Origin: an uncultured Alphaproteobacteria bacterium
GTDB taxonomy: Bacteria > Pseudomonadota > Alphaproteobacteria > RF32 > CAG-239
Assembly (NCBI GenBank): GCA_944391615.1
Contig: CALXUE010000003.1
Coordinates: 41,469 to 105,468, forward strand
DNA: 64,000 nt
Reading direction: 5' to 3'
Under the pieces are notes generated by a model, which was given only the letters and a program-made list of their open reading frames with translations, was not told the origin of the DNA and did not search any database. The translations under genes and the position numbers were made by a program. Below are positions 8,343 through 18,168 of this stretch, one piece after another (the first letter of the stretch is position 1; each line of letters starts with the position of its first letter).

Positions 8343-9770
8343 TTATGGAATGTAAACCGTATGAAGCATATTTGTTCGGCCTTTTTTGCCGATTGGGAAA
8401 CCGGCCGTTATGATAATGTGGTCTCCCGATTTGGCATAGCCGTTTTCAACTGCAACTCTGACCGCTTCTTCTTCAAACTTGTCAAAGCTTGAAAATATTT
8501 TTTTGTTCACAAAGCTATCTACACCCCACGCTATTCCTAAGCGATTGGCTACAGTGTCATTCGGTGTGATGGCCAAAATCGGCAGACTCGGACGCTCACG
8601 CGATGCCAAAAATGTGGTTAAGCCTGATGATGAGTAGGTTACTATTGCGGCGACATTTTTTAAAACCGCTGATACCTCAGAGGCTGCATAGGTGATGGAA
8701 TCTGATTCTCCCACGCAGCAAGGATGATCTTGTCGTGAACTATCCATTAATTTGTAAAACAGAGGATCTGATTCTACTTCCGTAATGATATTGTTCATCA
8801 TTTGAACAGCCTCAACCGGATAATGTCCGGCGGCACTCTCGGCTGACAACATGACTGTGTCGGCACCATCATATACTGCCGTGGCAACATCGGATACTTC
8901 GGCTCTGGTCGGGGTCGGATTGTTTATCATCGACTCTAACATTTGGGTGGCAACTATGACCGGTCGTGCATATTTGCGGCAGCATGATACTATGCGTTTT
9001 TGCAAAACCGGTACTTGTTGAATCGGGCATTCAACCCCCAAGTCACCTCTGGCAACCATTATGCCATCCGATAATTTGACAATTTCATCCAGTTCGGTGA
9101 TGGCACTCGGCTTTTCCAGCTTGGAGATAATTAAAGCCTTATCGCCTATCAAATTTCTTGCCTGTTTGACATCTTCTGCCTTTTGGATAAATGAAAGTGA
9201 TATCCAATCAAAACCTAATTTAAGCGCGAAGGCTATGTCTTTTTTATCTTTTTCGGTAATGGCTGAAATCGGCAAAGTTATGTTGGGCAGATTAACGCCC
9301 TTGTGGCTGGAAAGTTCGCCTCCGACCGTGACTTTGGTCCAGATATGTGACTGGTCGTGTTTTTCTATTTTGAGGCGGATGTTACCATCATTTAACAGCA
9401 ATTCTTCACCATTTTTAACTGCGGCAAATATCTCAGGATGCGGAAGGGTTACTCTTTTTTCGTCACCCAACTCTTTATCCATATCAAGCAAAAACTTTTG
9501 CCCCTCTTTTAAGAGGATTTTTCCTTCCTTAAACTCACCGACTCTTAACTTTGGGCCCTGCATATCCGCGATTAACGTTATACGACGGCCTTTTTCTTTG
9601 GCAAGTTTGCGCACGATGTTGTATCTTTCTTTATGTTCATCATGCGTACCATGGCTGAAGTTAAAGCGAAACGCATCCGCGCCCGCGTCTATCAACTTTG
9701 AAATAACTTCTTTGGTGGCTGATGACGGGCCTAAGGTTGCTAATATATTCGTCTTGGTTTTTATGGGCAT
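8343..9770 (-). CDS. pyk: Pyruvate kinase
   Basis: 475 residues, full length. It converts phosphoenolpyruvate and ADP to pyruvate and ATP in glycolysis. Seen: the N-terminal TNILATLGPSSATKEVI, the FNFSHGTHDEH segment, the K+/Mg site ADMQGPKLRVGEF, the active-site signature ISKLEKPSAITELDEI, MVARGDLGVE, and TQMLESMINNPTPTRAEVSD. The start has an AGGAGG-type site close by. Monocistronic, with a strong terminator. Confidence 0.96.
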   Translation of the reverse strand: MPIKTKTNILATLGPSSATKEVISKLIDAGADAFRFNFSHGTHDEHKERYNIVRKLAKEKGRRITLIADMQGPKLRVGEFKEGKILLKEGQKFLLDMDKELGDEKRVTLPHPEIFAAVKNGEELLLNDGNIRLKIEKHDQSHIWTKVTVGGELSSHKGVNLPNITLPISAITEKDKKDIAFALKLGFDWISLSFIQKAEDVKQARNLIGDKALIISKLEKPSAITELDEIVKLSDGIMVARGDLGVECPIQQVPVLQKRIVSCCRKYARPVIVATQMLESMINNPTPTRAEVSDVATAVYDGADTVMLSAESAAGHYPVEAVQMMNNIITEVESDPLFYKLMDSSRQDHPCCVGESDSITYAASEVSAVLKNVAAIVTYSSSGLTTFLASRERPSLPILAITPNDTVANRLGIAWGVDSFVNKKIFSSFDKFEEEAVRVAVENGYAKSGDHIIITAGFPIGKKGRTNMLHTVYIP

Positions 9771-9932
9771 ATTGTTCCTCCCTTCACTTTATTCTGCTCT
9801 ATTCTTACCAAATATTCTTTAACAATGTATTACATTTTTTTGGGGCTGTGTGTAAATTTATTGCTTGTAAATTAATTCTCTTTTTGTTACAGTCTATGCC
9901 AATGTTAACTTATTTTTTTAAGGAGCTTTATT

Positions 9933-10175
9933 ATGAGTGAAGTTGGGGGAATTGACAGCACAAGACTGGCATCTTTGATTGAGAGAATCGAACATCTTGA
10001 AGAAGAAAAAGCTGCGATTGCGTCTGATATTCGTGATATTTTTGCTGAAGCAAAATCTGCCGGTTTTGATGTTAAAATTATGCGTGCCGTTTTGAAATTG
10101 CGCAAGATGAACGCCGCTGACCGCGATGAACAGGAAATTTTGCTTGAGACCTATCGTAAGGCTTTGGATATGTAG
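9933..10175 (+). CDS. gapR: GapR-family DNA-binding protein (DUF2312)
   Basis: 80 residues with an AAGGAGC site. It matches the DUF2312/UPF0335 family in full: an N-terminal long coiled helix (LASLIERIEHLEEEKAAIAS), IRDIFAEAKSAGFD and VKIMRAVLKLRKM. In Caulobacter the protein binds overtwisted AT-rich DNA ahead of forks and RNA polymerase. The family is essentially alphaproteobacterial, which supports the taxonomic call. Confidence 0.92.
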   Translation: MSEVGGIDSTRLASLIERIEHLEEEKAAIASDIRDIFAEAKSAGFDVKIMRAVLKLRKMNAADRDEQEILLETYRKALDM

Positions 10176-10205
10176 TTTTTTATTATTTTATATAATTTGC
10201 TTTAC

Positions 10206-10230
10206 AGCCTCCCTTGCGGGAGGCTTTTTT
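10206..10230 (+). terminator. Terminator of gapR
   Basis: AGCCTCCC, loop TTGC, GGGAGGCT and a T-run. Confidence 0.9.
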
Positions 10231-10251
10231 GTTGGTTTGGTTACATTATTC

Positions 10252-10280
10252 TTGACAAAATCGCACAAATATTGTATTCA
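10252..10280 (+). promoter_or_regulatory. Promoter for the 10327 gene
   Basis: TTGACA (10252-10257), 17-nt spacer, TATTCA (10275-10280). It lies just after the gapR terminator and supports a start at or after 10290. Confidence 0.55.
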
Positions 10281-10326
10281 TTTCTTGTTTATTTTATTAT
10301 TGTTTAACCCCATAATTTTTGTGTTT

Positions 10327-11418
10327 ATGAATGATTATTTTAAAAGACAGTTGGAAAAAAGAGAATGGAACAACTTGCGACTTTTTGCAAAAAACAACGC
10401 GTTTCCGGAAGATGTGCAGCTTGCTTTGGTTGAGGCTTTTGCCAATGCTAAATCAGATAAAGAAAGACAAGGTTTGCGCTCTGTGTTTATAATATTGTTT
10501 GCAGAAAGTCCAAGCAAAATTATTCCTCAATTGGTTCAGCTCTTTGCCGAACAATATCCTTGTGATGCTCTTTGTCAATATGAGTTCGGTATTTCGAACT
10601 TTAATACAGATGTTAACAACAAACATTTCTCGGAGCTTTTGGAAATTGCTGTCAAAAAGCATTTCTTTTCTAATTCTGAATTTCGTCAACGGCTATTTGG
10701 TGTTCATTTGCCGTCAAGTGTCGCCGATTATTTGGTGGATGAATATCCAAAACATTCCAAGAACGAAAAGGGATGGATTTTGGAATTGTTGAACTCCGCT
10801 TTGTTAAGCAAGAATGTTCCTGATTTTTCGTTAAAAACCTATGTGTTTTTATTTCGGCAACATTTAGACATTTCCGATTTTTCAGATCTTTCTCTTGAAG
10901 CCGAACGGGAATTACGCAACTATTATTCTCTGACCGAGCTATATGGTTATTACTTCAAAAATTTAAAAAAGAATAAAGATTACTCCTTTGTGGTTCAGAT
11001 TTTCCATAAAGCTTTGTCACATCGTTATGATTCTGTTCTATCTGAAGTAGTTAATTCTTTATGTCGTGATGAAGAAAAATCTGTTTGGATGGCGCGCAAT
11101 TATCCGGAATTTTTTATATTTTATCTGTCTGTCGGCTCGTTTGATGGCAATATCGTACGGATTTTTCTGTCAGAATCTTCCGCTCCAGTCAGAAAAATGT
11201 TTGTCAATAAGCTGCGTACGTCCATTACCTTTGATGATAACATCATTGTTCAAACATTTTCTTGGCTCAATGATGACGAATTGGTCGGGTATTTGGATTT
11301 TCTTATCAGCCTTGACACTATCAAAGAAAATTTTCAAAAATCTGCTCTTCGGTATGCCCTTTTACAAAGGACGGATTGCCCTCAGGCCTTGGAAATATTC
11401 CGGCAATATGCTCAGTAA
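10327..11418 (+). CDS. Unknown helical-repeat protein
   Basis: 363 residues from ATG 10327. The open frame runs back into gapR, but the gapR terminator and the TTGACA promoter lie inside that extension, so the short start is preferred; no good ribosome-binding site is visible. The protein is a chain of short amphipathic helices with regularly spaced F, L and Y residues, like HEAT or TPR-type solenoids, but no repeat family can be named. No signal peptide in this version; the longer frame would add a hydrophobic N-terminus. Followed by a clear terminator. Confidence 0.65.
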   Translation: MNDYFKRQLEKREWNNLRLFAKNNAFPEDVQLALVEAFANAKSDKERQGLRSVFIILFAESPSKIIPQLVQLFAEQYPCDALCQYEFGISNFNTDVNNKHFSELLEIAVKKHFFSNSEFRQRLFGVHLPSSVADYLVDEYPKHSKNEKGWILELLNSALLSKNVPDFSLKTYVFLFRQHLDISDFSDLSLEAERELRNYYSLTELYGYYFKNLKKNKDYSFVVQIFHKALSHRYDSVLSEVVNSLCRDEEKSVWMARNYPEFFIFYLSVGSFDGNIVRIFLSESSAPVRKMFVNKLRTSITFDDNIIVQTFSWLNDDELVGYLDFLISLDTIKENFQKSALRYALLQRTDCPQALEIFRQYAQ

Positions 11419-11440
11419 ACTCTCTCTTTTCCTTTTATGC

Positions 11441-11466
11441 AAAAGCTCCCTCTCGGGAGCTTTTTT
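11441..11466 (+). terminator. Intrinsic terminator
   Basis: AAAAGCTCCC, TCTC loop, GGGAGCTTTT, T-run. Confidence 0.88.
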
Positions 11467-11484
11467 GTTGGTTTGGTTACCTGA

Positions 11485-11970
11485 CTAGAATCCCCAGCGG
11501 TTGTAAGGCGGGAGTTTGATTAAGTTGCAGCCTTCATCCCCCATCTTTTCACAAGCGGCCGAAACTTTGCTCATCTCTATATTCAAAACATTATATATCA
11601 CATAATTTTTGGCTTTAATCGTTACATGATACGGCGTCATGAAGGTTTGCACCGATATGTCTTGATAGGTGCTGTGTTTATCCATTTCATTCGGGCTTTT
11701 TAAAAACGGCAGGCAGGTGTATGTGTCTTCATCTTCTTCCGGCGTGCAAGACAATGCGTGATTTTCCTTATCATAAACTATCAGCAAATAAGGATTTTGC
11801 GCGCCCTCTTTATTTTTGATTTTGGTAACAATGATGTCGCCTGAAAAAATGTTGCCATCCTGCGGATTAGGATTTTTCCACCAGCCGTATTTGGACTCCC
11901 TTAAGAGCAAAAAGCTTAAGGCTATTACGACAACCAAAACCGCTGATACAATCACGTAAATCTTTTTCAT
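11485..11970 (-). CDS. Unknown single-pass membrane protein
   Basis: 161 residues. One N-terminal membrane segment (about 4-24) precedes a periplasmic domain with four cysteines (ALSCTP, YTCLPF, AACEKM, EGCNLI) that could form two disulfides. No family recognised. It follows the two chromate-transporter genes by 18 nt on the same strand, so it is probably the last gene of that operon. Confidence 0.7.
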   Translation of the reverse strand: MKKIYVIVSAVLVVVIALSFLLLRESKYGWWKNPNPQDGNIFSGDIIVTKIKNKEGAQNPYLLIVYDKENHALSCTPEEDEDTYTCLPFLKSPNEMDKHSTYQDISVQTFMTPYHVTIKAKNYVIYNVLNIEMSKVSAACEKMGDEGCNLIKLPPYNRWGF

Positions 11971-11988
11971 CTTACCCCCCTTTTTTTA

Positions 11989-12507
11989 TTACAGCTTCAA
12001 AATTATACCAACTATTGCGCCCAAAATGATGTAGAGAATCGGGCTTTTTTTGAACTTATGAAACGCGGCAAAAAACACAACAAACATCACCCCGTCTATC
12101 CAGTTTTGCATGGAGATTTTGACAATTTCCCAGCCGGCCATACAGATTAAGGCTATGACTGCCGGACGTATGCCTGCCAAAACACTATGGACAATGGGAT
12201 TATCCTTGAAACGGGTCAGTAAGCGCGCGATGATGACTATAATTATAACCGAGGGCAATACCAAGCCAAAGGTTGAAACCGCCGCTCCGCTTACCCCTGC
12301 CGCCTTGAAGCCAGCAAAAGTTGCCATATTAACCCCTAAAGGCCCAGGCGTGGACTCCGAAACGGCTATCATATCGGCCAATTCCGAGGCCGTAAACCAG
12401 CTATAATGCTCGGTTAAATCAAACAAAAACGGAACCGTTACAAGTCCACCGCCAATGGCAAATAAGCCGATTTTGAAAAACTCAAAAAACAAGGTCAGGT
12501 AGAGCAT
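11989..12507 (-). CDS. Chromate transporter family, half-size subunit B
   Basis: 172 residues with about five to six membrane helices and the CHR-family signature near the N-terminus (FFEFFKIGLFAIGGGLVTVP, then SESTPGPLGVNMATF). Half-size CHR proteins work as pairs of opposite topology; the partner is the next gene upstream, and the stop and start share one base (TAATG). The family exports chromate; natural substrates in gut or host bacteria are uncertain. Confidence 0.88.
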   Translation of the reverse strand: MLYLTLFFEFFKIGLFAIGGGLVTVPFLFDLTEHYSWFTASELADMIAVSESTPGPLGVNMATFAGFKAAGVSGAAVSTFGLVLPSVIIIVIIARLLTRFKDNPIVHSVLAGIRPAVIALICMAGWEIVKISMQNWIDGVMFVVFFAAFHKFKKSPILYIILGAIVGIILKL

Positions 12508-13052
12508 TATTTGTCTCCTTTCTTGTTTGAAGTGCTCATTTTATATTTGGCAAAGCCCAGCAATCCAGCCACCACAACCACAATCACCGCCGAAATATTC
12601 AAAAACAGCACTGAAATGAATGATAATGCAAAAATTATATATCCCAATTTGCAATTAACGCTTTTTTGCCACAAGTCCCTAACTGTGGCGGCAATCAAGG
12701 CTACTACGACAATTCTTATCCCTGCAAAGGCATGGGTTAAATATGGATTTTGCATATAAACATCAAGAATCGCCGCTATTAATGTGATGATGATGAATGA
12801 CGGCAATATAATCGCTAATGTGGCCAAACACGCCCCCAGTACACCATATAATTTATGGCCGATAAAAGTGGCGACATTAACCGAAATTATTCCCGGGGTG
12901 CTTTGGCCAACTGCATAATAATCCAGCAATTCTTCTTCCGTGGCCCAATGGTGACGCCGCACAACTTCATCTTGCAGCAAAGGCAGCATGGCATAGCCGC
13001 CGCCAAATGTGAACAGCCCGATTTTGAAAAAGGTTATGAACAATTGCAACAT
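12507..13052 (-). CDS. Chromate transporter family, half-size subunit A
   Basis: 181 residues with the CHR signature FFKIGLFTFGGGYAMLPLLQ and VGQSTPGIISVNVATF, and several membrane helices. It is translationally coupled to the downstream half-size partner. Pairs like this are the two-gene version of ChrA. First gene of a three-gene leftward operon divergent from pntAA. Confidence 0.88.
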   Translation of the reverse strand: MLQLFITFFKIGLFTFGGGYAMLPLLQDEVVRRHHWATEEELLDYYAVGQSTPGIISVNVATFIGHKLYGVLGACLATLAIILPSFIIITLIAAILDVYMQNPYLTHAFAGIRIVVVALIAATVRDLWQKSVNCKLGYIIFALSFISVLFLNISAVIVVVVAGLLGFAKYKMSTSNKKGDK

Positions 13053-13137
13053 TTTTTGAAATATCCGTTTTCTTATTCCTAATTGTTGTTATATTATTCC
13101 CTATACTTAAATAGTCAAAGAAAATTACGAGGTTTAT

Positions 13138-14244
13138 ATGATTATTTCCATTCCTAAAGAAACGATTGCCGGTGAGACAAGAGTGGCCGCCACGCCTGAA
13201 ACCGTTAAAAAATTTATAGCTCTCGGGCTTGAGGTTTCTGTCGAATCCAAGGCAGGACTTGCGGCTGGTTTCAGTGATGATGTCTACCTTAAGGCCGGTG
13301 CAAAAATTTGTTCATCTTCCGATGAGTTTTTTCGCTCTGCCGATATTATTTTAGCCATTAACGCCCCTGAAGCAGACAAAATCAAACTTTGCAAAAACGG
13401 GGCTGTTATCGTCGCTCATTTTAATGTTAAACAAAACAAAGACAGTCTTGGTTATTTGGCGCAAAAAAGTTTGACCTGTTTGGCTTTGGATTTAATCCCG
13501 AGAATTTCTCGCGCGCAGAGCATGGATGTGTTGTCATCCCAGAGTAATTTGGCAGGCTACAAAGCTGTTATCAAAGCCGTGGATGAAATCAGGCGCGCGG
13601 TGCCGTTTATGATTACGGCGGGCGGAACTGTTCCTCCGGCAAAGGTTTTGGTGTTGGGTGCAGGTGTGGCCGGTTTACAGGCAATTGCAACCGCAAAAAG
13701 GCTCGGCGCTCAGGTGTTTGCCTCCGATGTGCGCGCGGCTGCTAAAGAGCAGGTCGAATCGCTCGGGGCTAAGTTTTTGGTGGTTGACGTGGAAGAAAAC
13801 CTTGAATCCGACGGCGGCTATGCCAAAGAGGCTTCCAAAGAATATCAGCAAAGGCAAAAAGAGCTTGTTGCCAAACAGCTCTCTCAAACGGATATTGCAA
13901 TTACAACCGCTCTTATTCCTGGGAAAAAAGCACCGATTTTGATTACCAACGAGATGCTTAAAAATATGCCGGACGGGGCTGTGGTGGTTGACCTTGCCTC
14001 TGCCAGCGGCGGTAATGTTGAAGGGGTTAAAGACGGGCAAAGCACGCAGATTTTCGGGGTGAAAGTTATCGGCTATTCTCAAGCCGTGTGCGATTTGGCT
14101 CAGACCGCTTCCGAACTTTTTGCCCGCAATGTTTATAACTTTGTGTCAACCTATTGGAACAAAGAGCTGAAAAGTTTTGATTGGCATCTGGAAGATGAAA
14201 TCATCAAGGCGGCTTGTTTTATTGATAACGGGGAGATGAAATAA
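13138..14244 (+). CDS. pntAA: NAD(P) transhydrogenase subunit alpha part 1
   Basis: 368 residues: the soluble NAD(H)-binding domain I of proton-translocating transhydrogenase. Seen: [19 protein letters not shown], the [14 protein letters not shown] loop, the dinucleotide-binding fold [20 protein letters not shown], and [10 protein letters not shown]. The stop overlaps the pntAB start by one base. With PntAB and PntB it couples hydride transfer between NADH and NADP+ to proton entry, supplying NADPH. The three-gene split is the form common in alphaproteobacteria. Confidence 0.96.
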   Translation: MIISIPKETIAGETRVAATPETVKKFIALGLEVSVESKAGLAAGFSDDVYLKAGAKICSSSDEFFRSADIILAINAPEADKIKLCKNGAVIVAHFNVKQNKDSLGYLAQKSLTCLALDLIPRISRAQSMDVLSSQSNLAGYKAVIKAVDEIRRAVPFMITAGGTVPPAKVLVLGAGVAGLQAIATAKRLGAQVFASDVRAAAKEQVESLGAKFLVVDVEENLESDGGYAKEASKEYQQRQKELVAKQLSQTDIAITTALIPGKKAPILITNEMLKNMPDGAVVVDLASASGGNVEGVKDGQSTQIFGVKVIGYSQAVCDLAQTASELFARNVYNFVSTYWNKELKSFDWHLEDEIIKAACFIDNGEMK

Positions 14245-14552
14245 TGGATATTTGGATGCTTATGACAATTTTGGTTTTGGCTTGCTTTGTGGGCTATTTT
14301 GTGGTTTGGGGCGTGACACCCGCCCTGCACTCCCCTTTGATGAGTGTTTCAAACGCTATTTCCGGCGTGGTGGTGGTCGGGGCTTTAATCACCGCCGGAA
14401 TTGGTGAAATGAATGAGGTCAAAATTTTGGGTCTTGCAGCCGTTATTCTTGCTTCTATCAATATTTTCGGCGGATTTGCCGTAACGCAGCGTATGCTCCT
14501 CATGTTTAAGAAAAAGAAAGTTTCAACCCCTGATGTTAAGGAGAAAAAATAA
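14244..14552 (+). CDS. pntAB: NAD(P) transhydrogenase subunit alpha part 2
   Basis: 102 residues. Membrane part of the alpha subunit, with three to four helices and the conserved segment [20 protein letters not shown]. It overlaps both neighbours by one base, so translation of all three pnt genes is coupled. Confidence 0.95.
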   Translation: MDIWMLMTILVLACFVGYFVVWGVTPALHSPLMSVSNAISGVVVVGALITAGIGEMNEVKILGLAAVILASINIFGGFAVTQRMLLMFKKKKVSTPDVKEKK

Positions 14553-15913
14553 TGTCTAACGGCGTTTTGAGTTTTTGCTATTTGCTCTCTTGTGTGTTGT
14601 TTATTTTTTCTATTCGCGGGTTGGCCAGCCCCGAAACTGCACGCAGAGGAAATGTTTTGGGAATGCTCGGTATGGCGATTGCCATTGCTGCGACGCTGTT
14701 TTCTCCTGCGGTTTCTGAATATATTTGGGTGATTGTTGCGATTTTGATTGGTGGGGGAATCGGAACTTATTTTGCTCTTAAGGTCAAAATGACTTCTCTC
14801 CCGCAGATGATTGCCGCTTTTAACGGAATGGGCGGGTTGTCGGCCGTGCTTATTTCTTTGGCAGAAATCATCTCCGGCTCGGAGCTGCTGATTGAAAATG
14901 CTTTGGGGCTGATTATCGGTGCCGTGGCTTTTTCCGGCTCAATGATTGCTTTTGCAAAGTTGCAAGGTCTTATATCCCCAAAAGCCATAACATTCAAAGG
15001 GCTACAGCTTATCAACCTTATATTGGCGGTGTTGGTGATTGCGGCTTGTGTTTATTTTGTTATTCGTTCCGATATTAATGTATTTTATTTTTTGGCCGCG
15101 GCAAGCATTGTTTTGGGAATTACCATTGTGTTGCCTATCGGCGGGGCGGATATGCCGGTGGTTATTTCTATCCTCAACGCTTATTCCGGATGGGCGGCCG
15201 TGGGTATCGGCTTTTCGCTCAACAATGTTCTTTTGATTATTGTCGGGGCCATTGTCGGTGCCAGCGGGGCTATCCTCTCCTACATTATGGTTAAAGCCAT
15301 GAACCGCTCGCTGCTCTCGGTTATGCTCGGCGGGTTCGGTAATGAGAAAAATGCCGCCGCCTCCGCTCAAGGTGAAAACAAAATTGCCAAAACGGGTGAT
15401 ACGCAAGATGCTGCCTTTATTATGGAAAATGCAAATAAAGTCATTATTGTTCCGGGGTATGGAATGGCTGTGGCTCAGGCTCAGCATATTTTGAAAACCA
15501 TGGGAGATGATTTACATAAAAAATATGGTGTTGAAGTGATGTATGCTGTTCACCCTGTGGCAGGGCGCATGCCGGGGCATATGAATGTTCTTCTTGCTGA
15601 GGCAAACGTTCCTTATGAAGATGTGTTTGAACTAGAGGCAATTAACCGCGAATTTGCCACTGCCGACGTTGCCTATGTTATCGGTGCAAACGATGTTACC
15701 AATCCTTTGGCGAGAACAGACCCGAACTCCCCCATCTATGGGATGCCGGTGTTGGATGTTGCCAAAGCCAAAACCGTGTTTTTTGTAAAACGCTCGCTCA
15801 ACAGCGGTTATTCCGGTGTGGAAAACCCGTTGTTTTTTGCCGACAATACCTTTATGCTTTATGGTGATGCCAAAAAAGTTACCGAAGAAATTGTCAGCGT
15901 TTTGGAAAAGTAA
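14552..15913 (+). CDS. pntB: NAD(P) transhydrogenase subunit beta
   Basis: 453 residues. An N-terminal membrane domain of about eight or nine helices is followed by the NADP(H)-binding domain III from about residue 285 (VIIVPGYGMAVAQAQH, VHPVAGRMPGHMNVLLAEA, VIGANDVTNPLART). All expected motifs are intact. Followed by a strong terminator. Confidence 0.96.
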   Translation: MSNGVLSFCYLLSCVLFIFSIRGLASPETARRGNVLGMLGMAIAIAATLFSPAVSEYIWVIVAILIGGGIGTYFALKVKMTSLPQMIAAFNGMGGLSAVLISLAEIISGSELLIENALGLIIGAVAFSGSMIAFAKLQGLISPKAITFKGLQLINLILAVLVIAACVYFVIRSDINVFYFLAAASIVLGITIVLPIGGADMPVVISILNAYSGWAAVGIGFSLNNVLLIIVGAIVGASGAILSYIMVKAMNRSLLSVMLGGFGNEKNAAASAQGENKIAKTGDTQDAAFIMENANKVIIVPGYGMAVAQAQHILKTMGDDLHKKYGVEVMYAVHPVAGRMPGHMNVLLAEANVPYEDVFELEAINREFATADVAYVIGANDVTNPLARTDPNSPIYGMPVLDVAKAKTVFFVKRSLNSGYSGVENPLFFADNTFMLYGDAKKVTEEIVSVLEK

Positions 15914-15933
15914 AATTTTATAATACGCTTTGA

Positions 15934-15965
15934 CCCCAAGTTTTTTATAAAAGCTTGGGGTTTTG
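15934..15965 (+). terminator. Terminator of the pnt operon
   Basis: CCCCAAGTTTT pairs with AAAAG-CTTGGGG (one bulge), then TTTTGTTTG. Confidence 0.85.
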
Positions 15966-16015
15966 TTTGTGATGTTTCCTGCGCTTGGTGCTGAAAGAAA
16001 GTTTTATCGATAAAG

Positions 16016-17104
16016 TTATTCAAACCAAGATTTTAGCTTATAAAGCCATTGTGGCTTGGTTTGAAAATGTTTGAGCCTTATCCCTTCGGCATAAAGATTG
16101 CTTTTGCTCAAATTATTTGTAAATGTTTTGATTGCGGGCGGGATATCCTCAATATTTTTTCCCAAAGGTGCAAAAACTATAATAGCTTCATCTTCCGGTT
16201 CTTCCAAATTGGCGGAAACAAAGGCCAGCCAAATTTGATCCTTATCCATATAAAAGCTTGATTCATTTACTTTATAAAAACCGTTTATGGTGTAAAATTT
16301 GGCAATGCAATCTTCACATGAATTGTCATAACAATAATCATCCAGAGAACTTGTCCATGGGCCAAAGTAACCATCGGGAAGATGTGTGATGAAAAACTCG
16401 CGCAACAAAGCTAGGTCTGTCGGTGAGTGCCATTTTAGCTTTTGGTTTTGCACATAATCGTATAAGTTAAATGTTTTTTGATATTCTTTTTCAAAAGCTT
16501 GGGTTATGGAGGTTTTATAAAAATTCCACAAGCAATTTTCATCATCCGAGCAACGGTTGCGCTGTTGGTACCAATCAGCATTTTTTTTCGATTTGTAGTT
16601 ACGGTCAAACTCGAGGTCGGCTTTGGATAATTTTTCTGAACCGCAAATTGTGGTTTCTGCCCTATTTAATCCCGATTTCCAACAGTCAAAGCTGGTTGGA
16701 TAGCGAAGAGGAAGAGATTCATGTTCATAAGTTCCATCAACAAAAGCATTCCATCCGCAAAAATACCCTTCAACACGCTCCACCTTGATTACTCGTTTGT
16801 CGGGGACAAGGTCAAACAAAATTTTTTCATCAAAATTTTCACCGTTTATGCGCTCTTTTCGATAATATTCCGCCTGATTGCCCTTGATTTTTAAATTGCC
16901 CTCAACATTACAAATGTTTACGCCATGCGTGGCATTGATTTCAAAACCACAGGTGTCTGCTTTACAATTTTTGATATCAAGTAAGCCGCCAAAGCTTCTT
17001 TCATAACGGCCCATCTCCCATTTTCCTTCCCAAGGGGAAGCTGCTTGAACCTCCGCTACCATCCATAAACTCAAAAATAAGCCCAAACCAAGCCGCTGAA
17101 ACAT
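16016..17104 (-). CDS. Periplasmic protein with LprI-like domain
   Basis: 362 residues with a signal peptide ending VQA (about 21). The middle part (about 138-215) resembles the lysozyme-inhibitor LprI fold: FDCWKSGLNRAETTIC, then a helix with LEFDRNYKSK and the C-rich RCSDDENCLWNFYK. The N-terminal region, with CKADTCGFEI, is beta-rich; the C-terminal third is unassigned. A role in binding host or competitor lysozyme is inference from the domain. Last chromosomal gene before the island. Confidence 0.65.
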   Translation of the reverse strand: MFQRLGLGLFLSLWMVAEVQAASPWEGKWEMGRYERSFGGLLDIKNCKADTCGFEINATHGVNICNVEGNLKIKGNQAEYYRKERINGENFDEKILFDLVPDKRVIKVERVEGYFCGWNAFVDGTYEHESLPLRYPTSFDCWKSGLNRAETTICGSEKLSKADLEFDRNYKSKKNADWYQQRNRCSDDENCLWNFYKTSITQAFEKEYQKTFNLYDYVQNQKLKWHSPTDLALLREFFITHLPDGYFGPWTSSLDDYCYDNSCEDCIAKFYTINGFYKVNESSFYMDKDQIWLAFVSANLEEPEDEAIIVFAPLGKNIEDIPPAIKTFTNNLSKSNLYAEGIRLKHFQTKPQWLYKLKSWFE

Positions 17105-17222
17105 TTTTCAATGCCCTTATTAAGATTACAATCCTTCTTTAGGATAATATGTTGCGATAGAAAAACAAGTGAAATTTGAAATGCTATAAAAAAACCTCCA
17201 TTTTAGGGGCTCTTTTGTTAAA

Positions 17223-17292
17223 TGGTGTGCAACTCAAGCAATTATCGGACTAAAACTATGATGATTTTAAGCTTTTGAGTAGGAAAATTGAA
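17223..17292 (+). repeat. Degraded distal attachment-site remnant (copy D)
   Basis: TGGTGT (17223-17228) is followed by ATTATCGGACTAAA and ATGATGATTTTAAG, then GAGTAGGAAAATTGA, nearly the same as the sequence right of the junction at 24618. It is the outermost copy and has a frameshift relative to that recombinase tail, so it is an old junction and probably marks the left limit of the island. Confidence 0.6.
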
Positions 17293-17312
17293 TATTTAGG
17301 ATAATTGATGTG

Positions 17313-17882
17313 TTATTTACTTTCAACATATTCACTTTTTAGCTTAGAAAAAGTGTTTGTATCTCGATACCTTTCTTCAGCAACAACCCAATTGTTTTGC
17401 CTTTGAATACCATCGAGAATGTATCCGCATTTCTTGGCTACATTTGCAGATTTAATATTTAATACATCCGTATGAATAACAAGTCGGTTAAGCCCTAAAC
17501 CAAAAAATTCTTTTTCAATTAAAGAAACAGCTTCTTGCATATATCCATTGCCTGCATATTTAGTAGATATCCAATACCCGATTTCAACACATTTGTCTTT
17601 TTCTTTAATGTTAAAAACCGAAATTGTTCCCATAAATGGAATATCTTCTGTTGTGATAACATAGGTAAAATCGGCACCTTCTTCCCATTTTTGATTGCAT
17701 CCTAGTAGATACTCGTAACTATCTTCAATCTTATATTCAGGCGTTGCCCAACCAAGCCAAGGTGAAAGCTCCGGAAGACTATCTTGAACTTCTGCAATAT
17801 GAAGTTTAGCCATTTCAAAACTTTTTTCAGCCTTAACTAAAACTATTCTTTTTCCATGTAATATCTGCCTAGGATTTAACAT
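17313..17882 (-). CDS. GNAT-family N-acetyltransferase (RimJ/RimL-like)
   Basis: 189 residues. An N-terminal RimJ/RimL-type beginning (RIVLVKAEKSFEMAK) is followed by GTISVFNI, EIGYWISTKYAGNGYMQEAV (the acetyl-CoA-binding stretch) and the C-terminal CGYILDGIQRQN. This family acetylates alpha-amino groups of ribosomal proteins or small molecules. It lies between junction remnants D and C, so it may be cargo of a small decayed element. Confidence 0.85.
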   Translation of the reverse strand: MLNPRQILHGKRIVLVKAEKSFEMAKLHIAEVQDSLPELSPWLGWATPEYKIEDSYEYLLGCNQKWEEGADFTYVITTEDIPFMGTISVFNIKEKDKCVEIGYWISTKYAGNGYMQEAVSLIEKEFFGLGLNRLVIHTDVLNIKSANVAKKCGYILDGIQRQNNWVVAEERYRDTNTFSKLKSEYVESK

Positions 17883-18168
17883 CTTTGCCTCTGAATCTGT
17901 TTGTAAATTGTCACTAAGGTATTTTATTAAAAAAATTAAATTTGTAAAGTTTTTAGAATATTTTCTTAAAAGTCCGATAATTCATCAAAAATCGCTAATT
18001 TCAAAATCTATAAAATGCGCCGCTACAGAAAGCTAAAGCTTTCCTACTTGCGCGAACAACTAAGTGTTCCTGCGGCTCACGCCTAGCAACTCTAAGAGAA
18101 GTTTCGGACTTTATGAAAGCCTTGGAATACATACAAAAAAAGCACCTTTAGCGGTGCATTCTAAAAAA
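17883..18168. other. Non-coding gap with short hairpins
   Basis: No credible gene. It holds an AGTCCGATA motif near 17970 (the inverse of the ATCGGACT seen at every junction), a small hairpin GAAAGC-TAAA-GCTTTC near 18030, GAACA/TGTTC arms near 18055, and the minus-strand terminator listed separately. Probably degraded island sequence. Confidence 0.4.
18134..18157 (-). terminator. Minus-strand terminator
   Basis: GCACC (18142-18146) pairs with GGTGC (18153-18157). On the minus strand it is followed by seven T. It would end the transcript of the 18280 gene. Confidence 0.6.

Noticed and set aside
10126..10326. N-terminal extension of the 10327 gene into gapR
   Set aside because: It would overlap the gapR end and its terminator, and a TTGACA-type promoter lies inside it.
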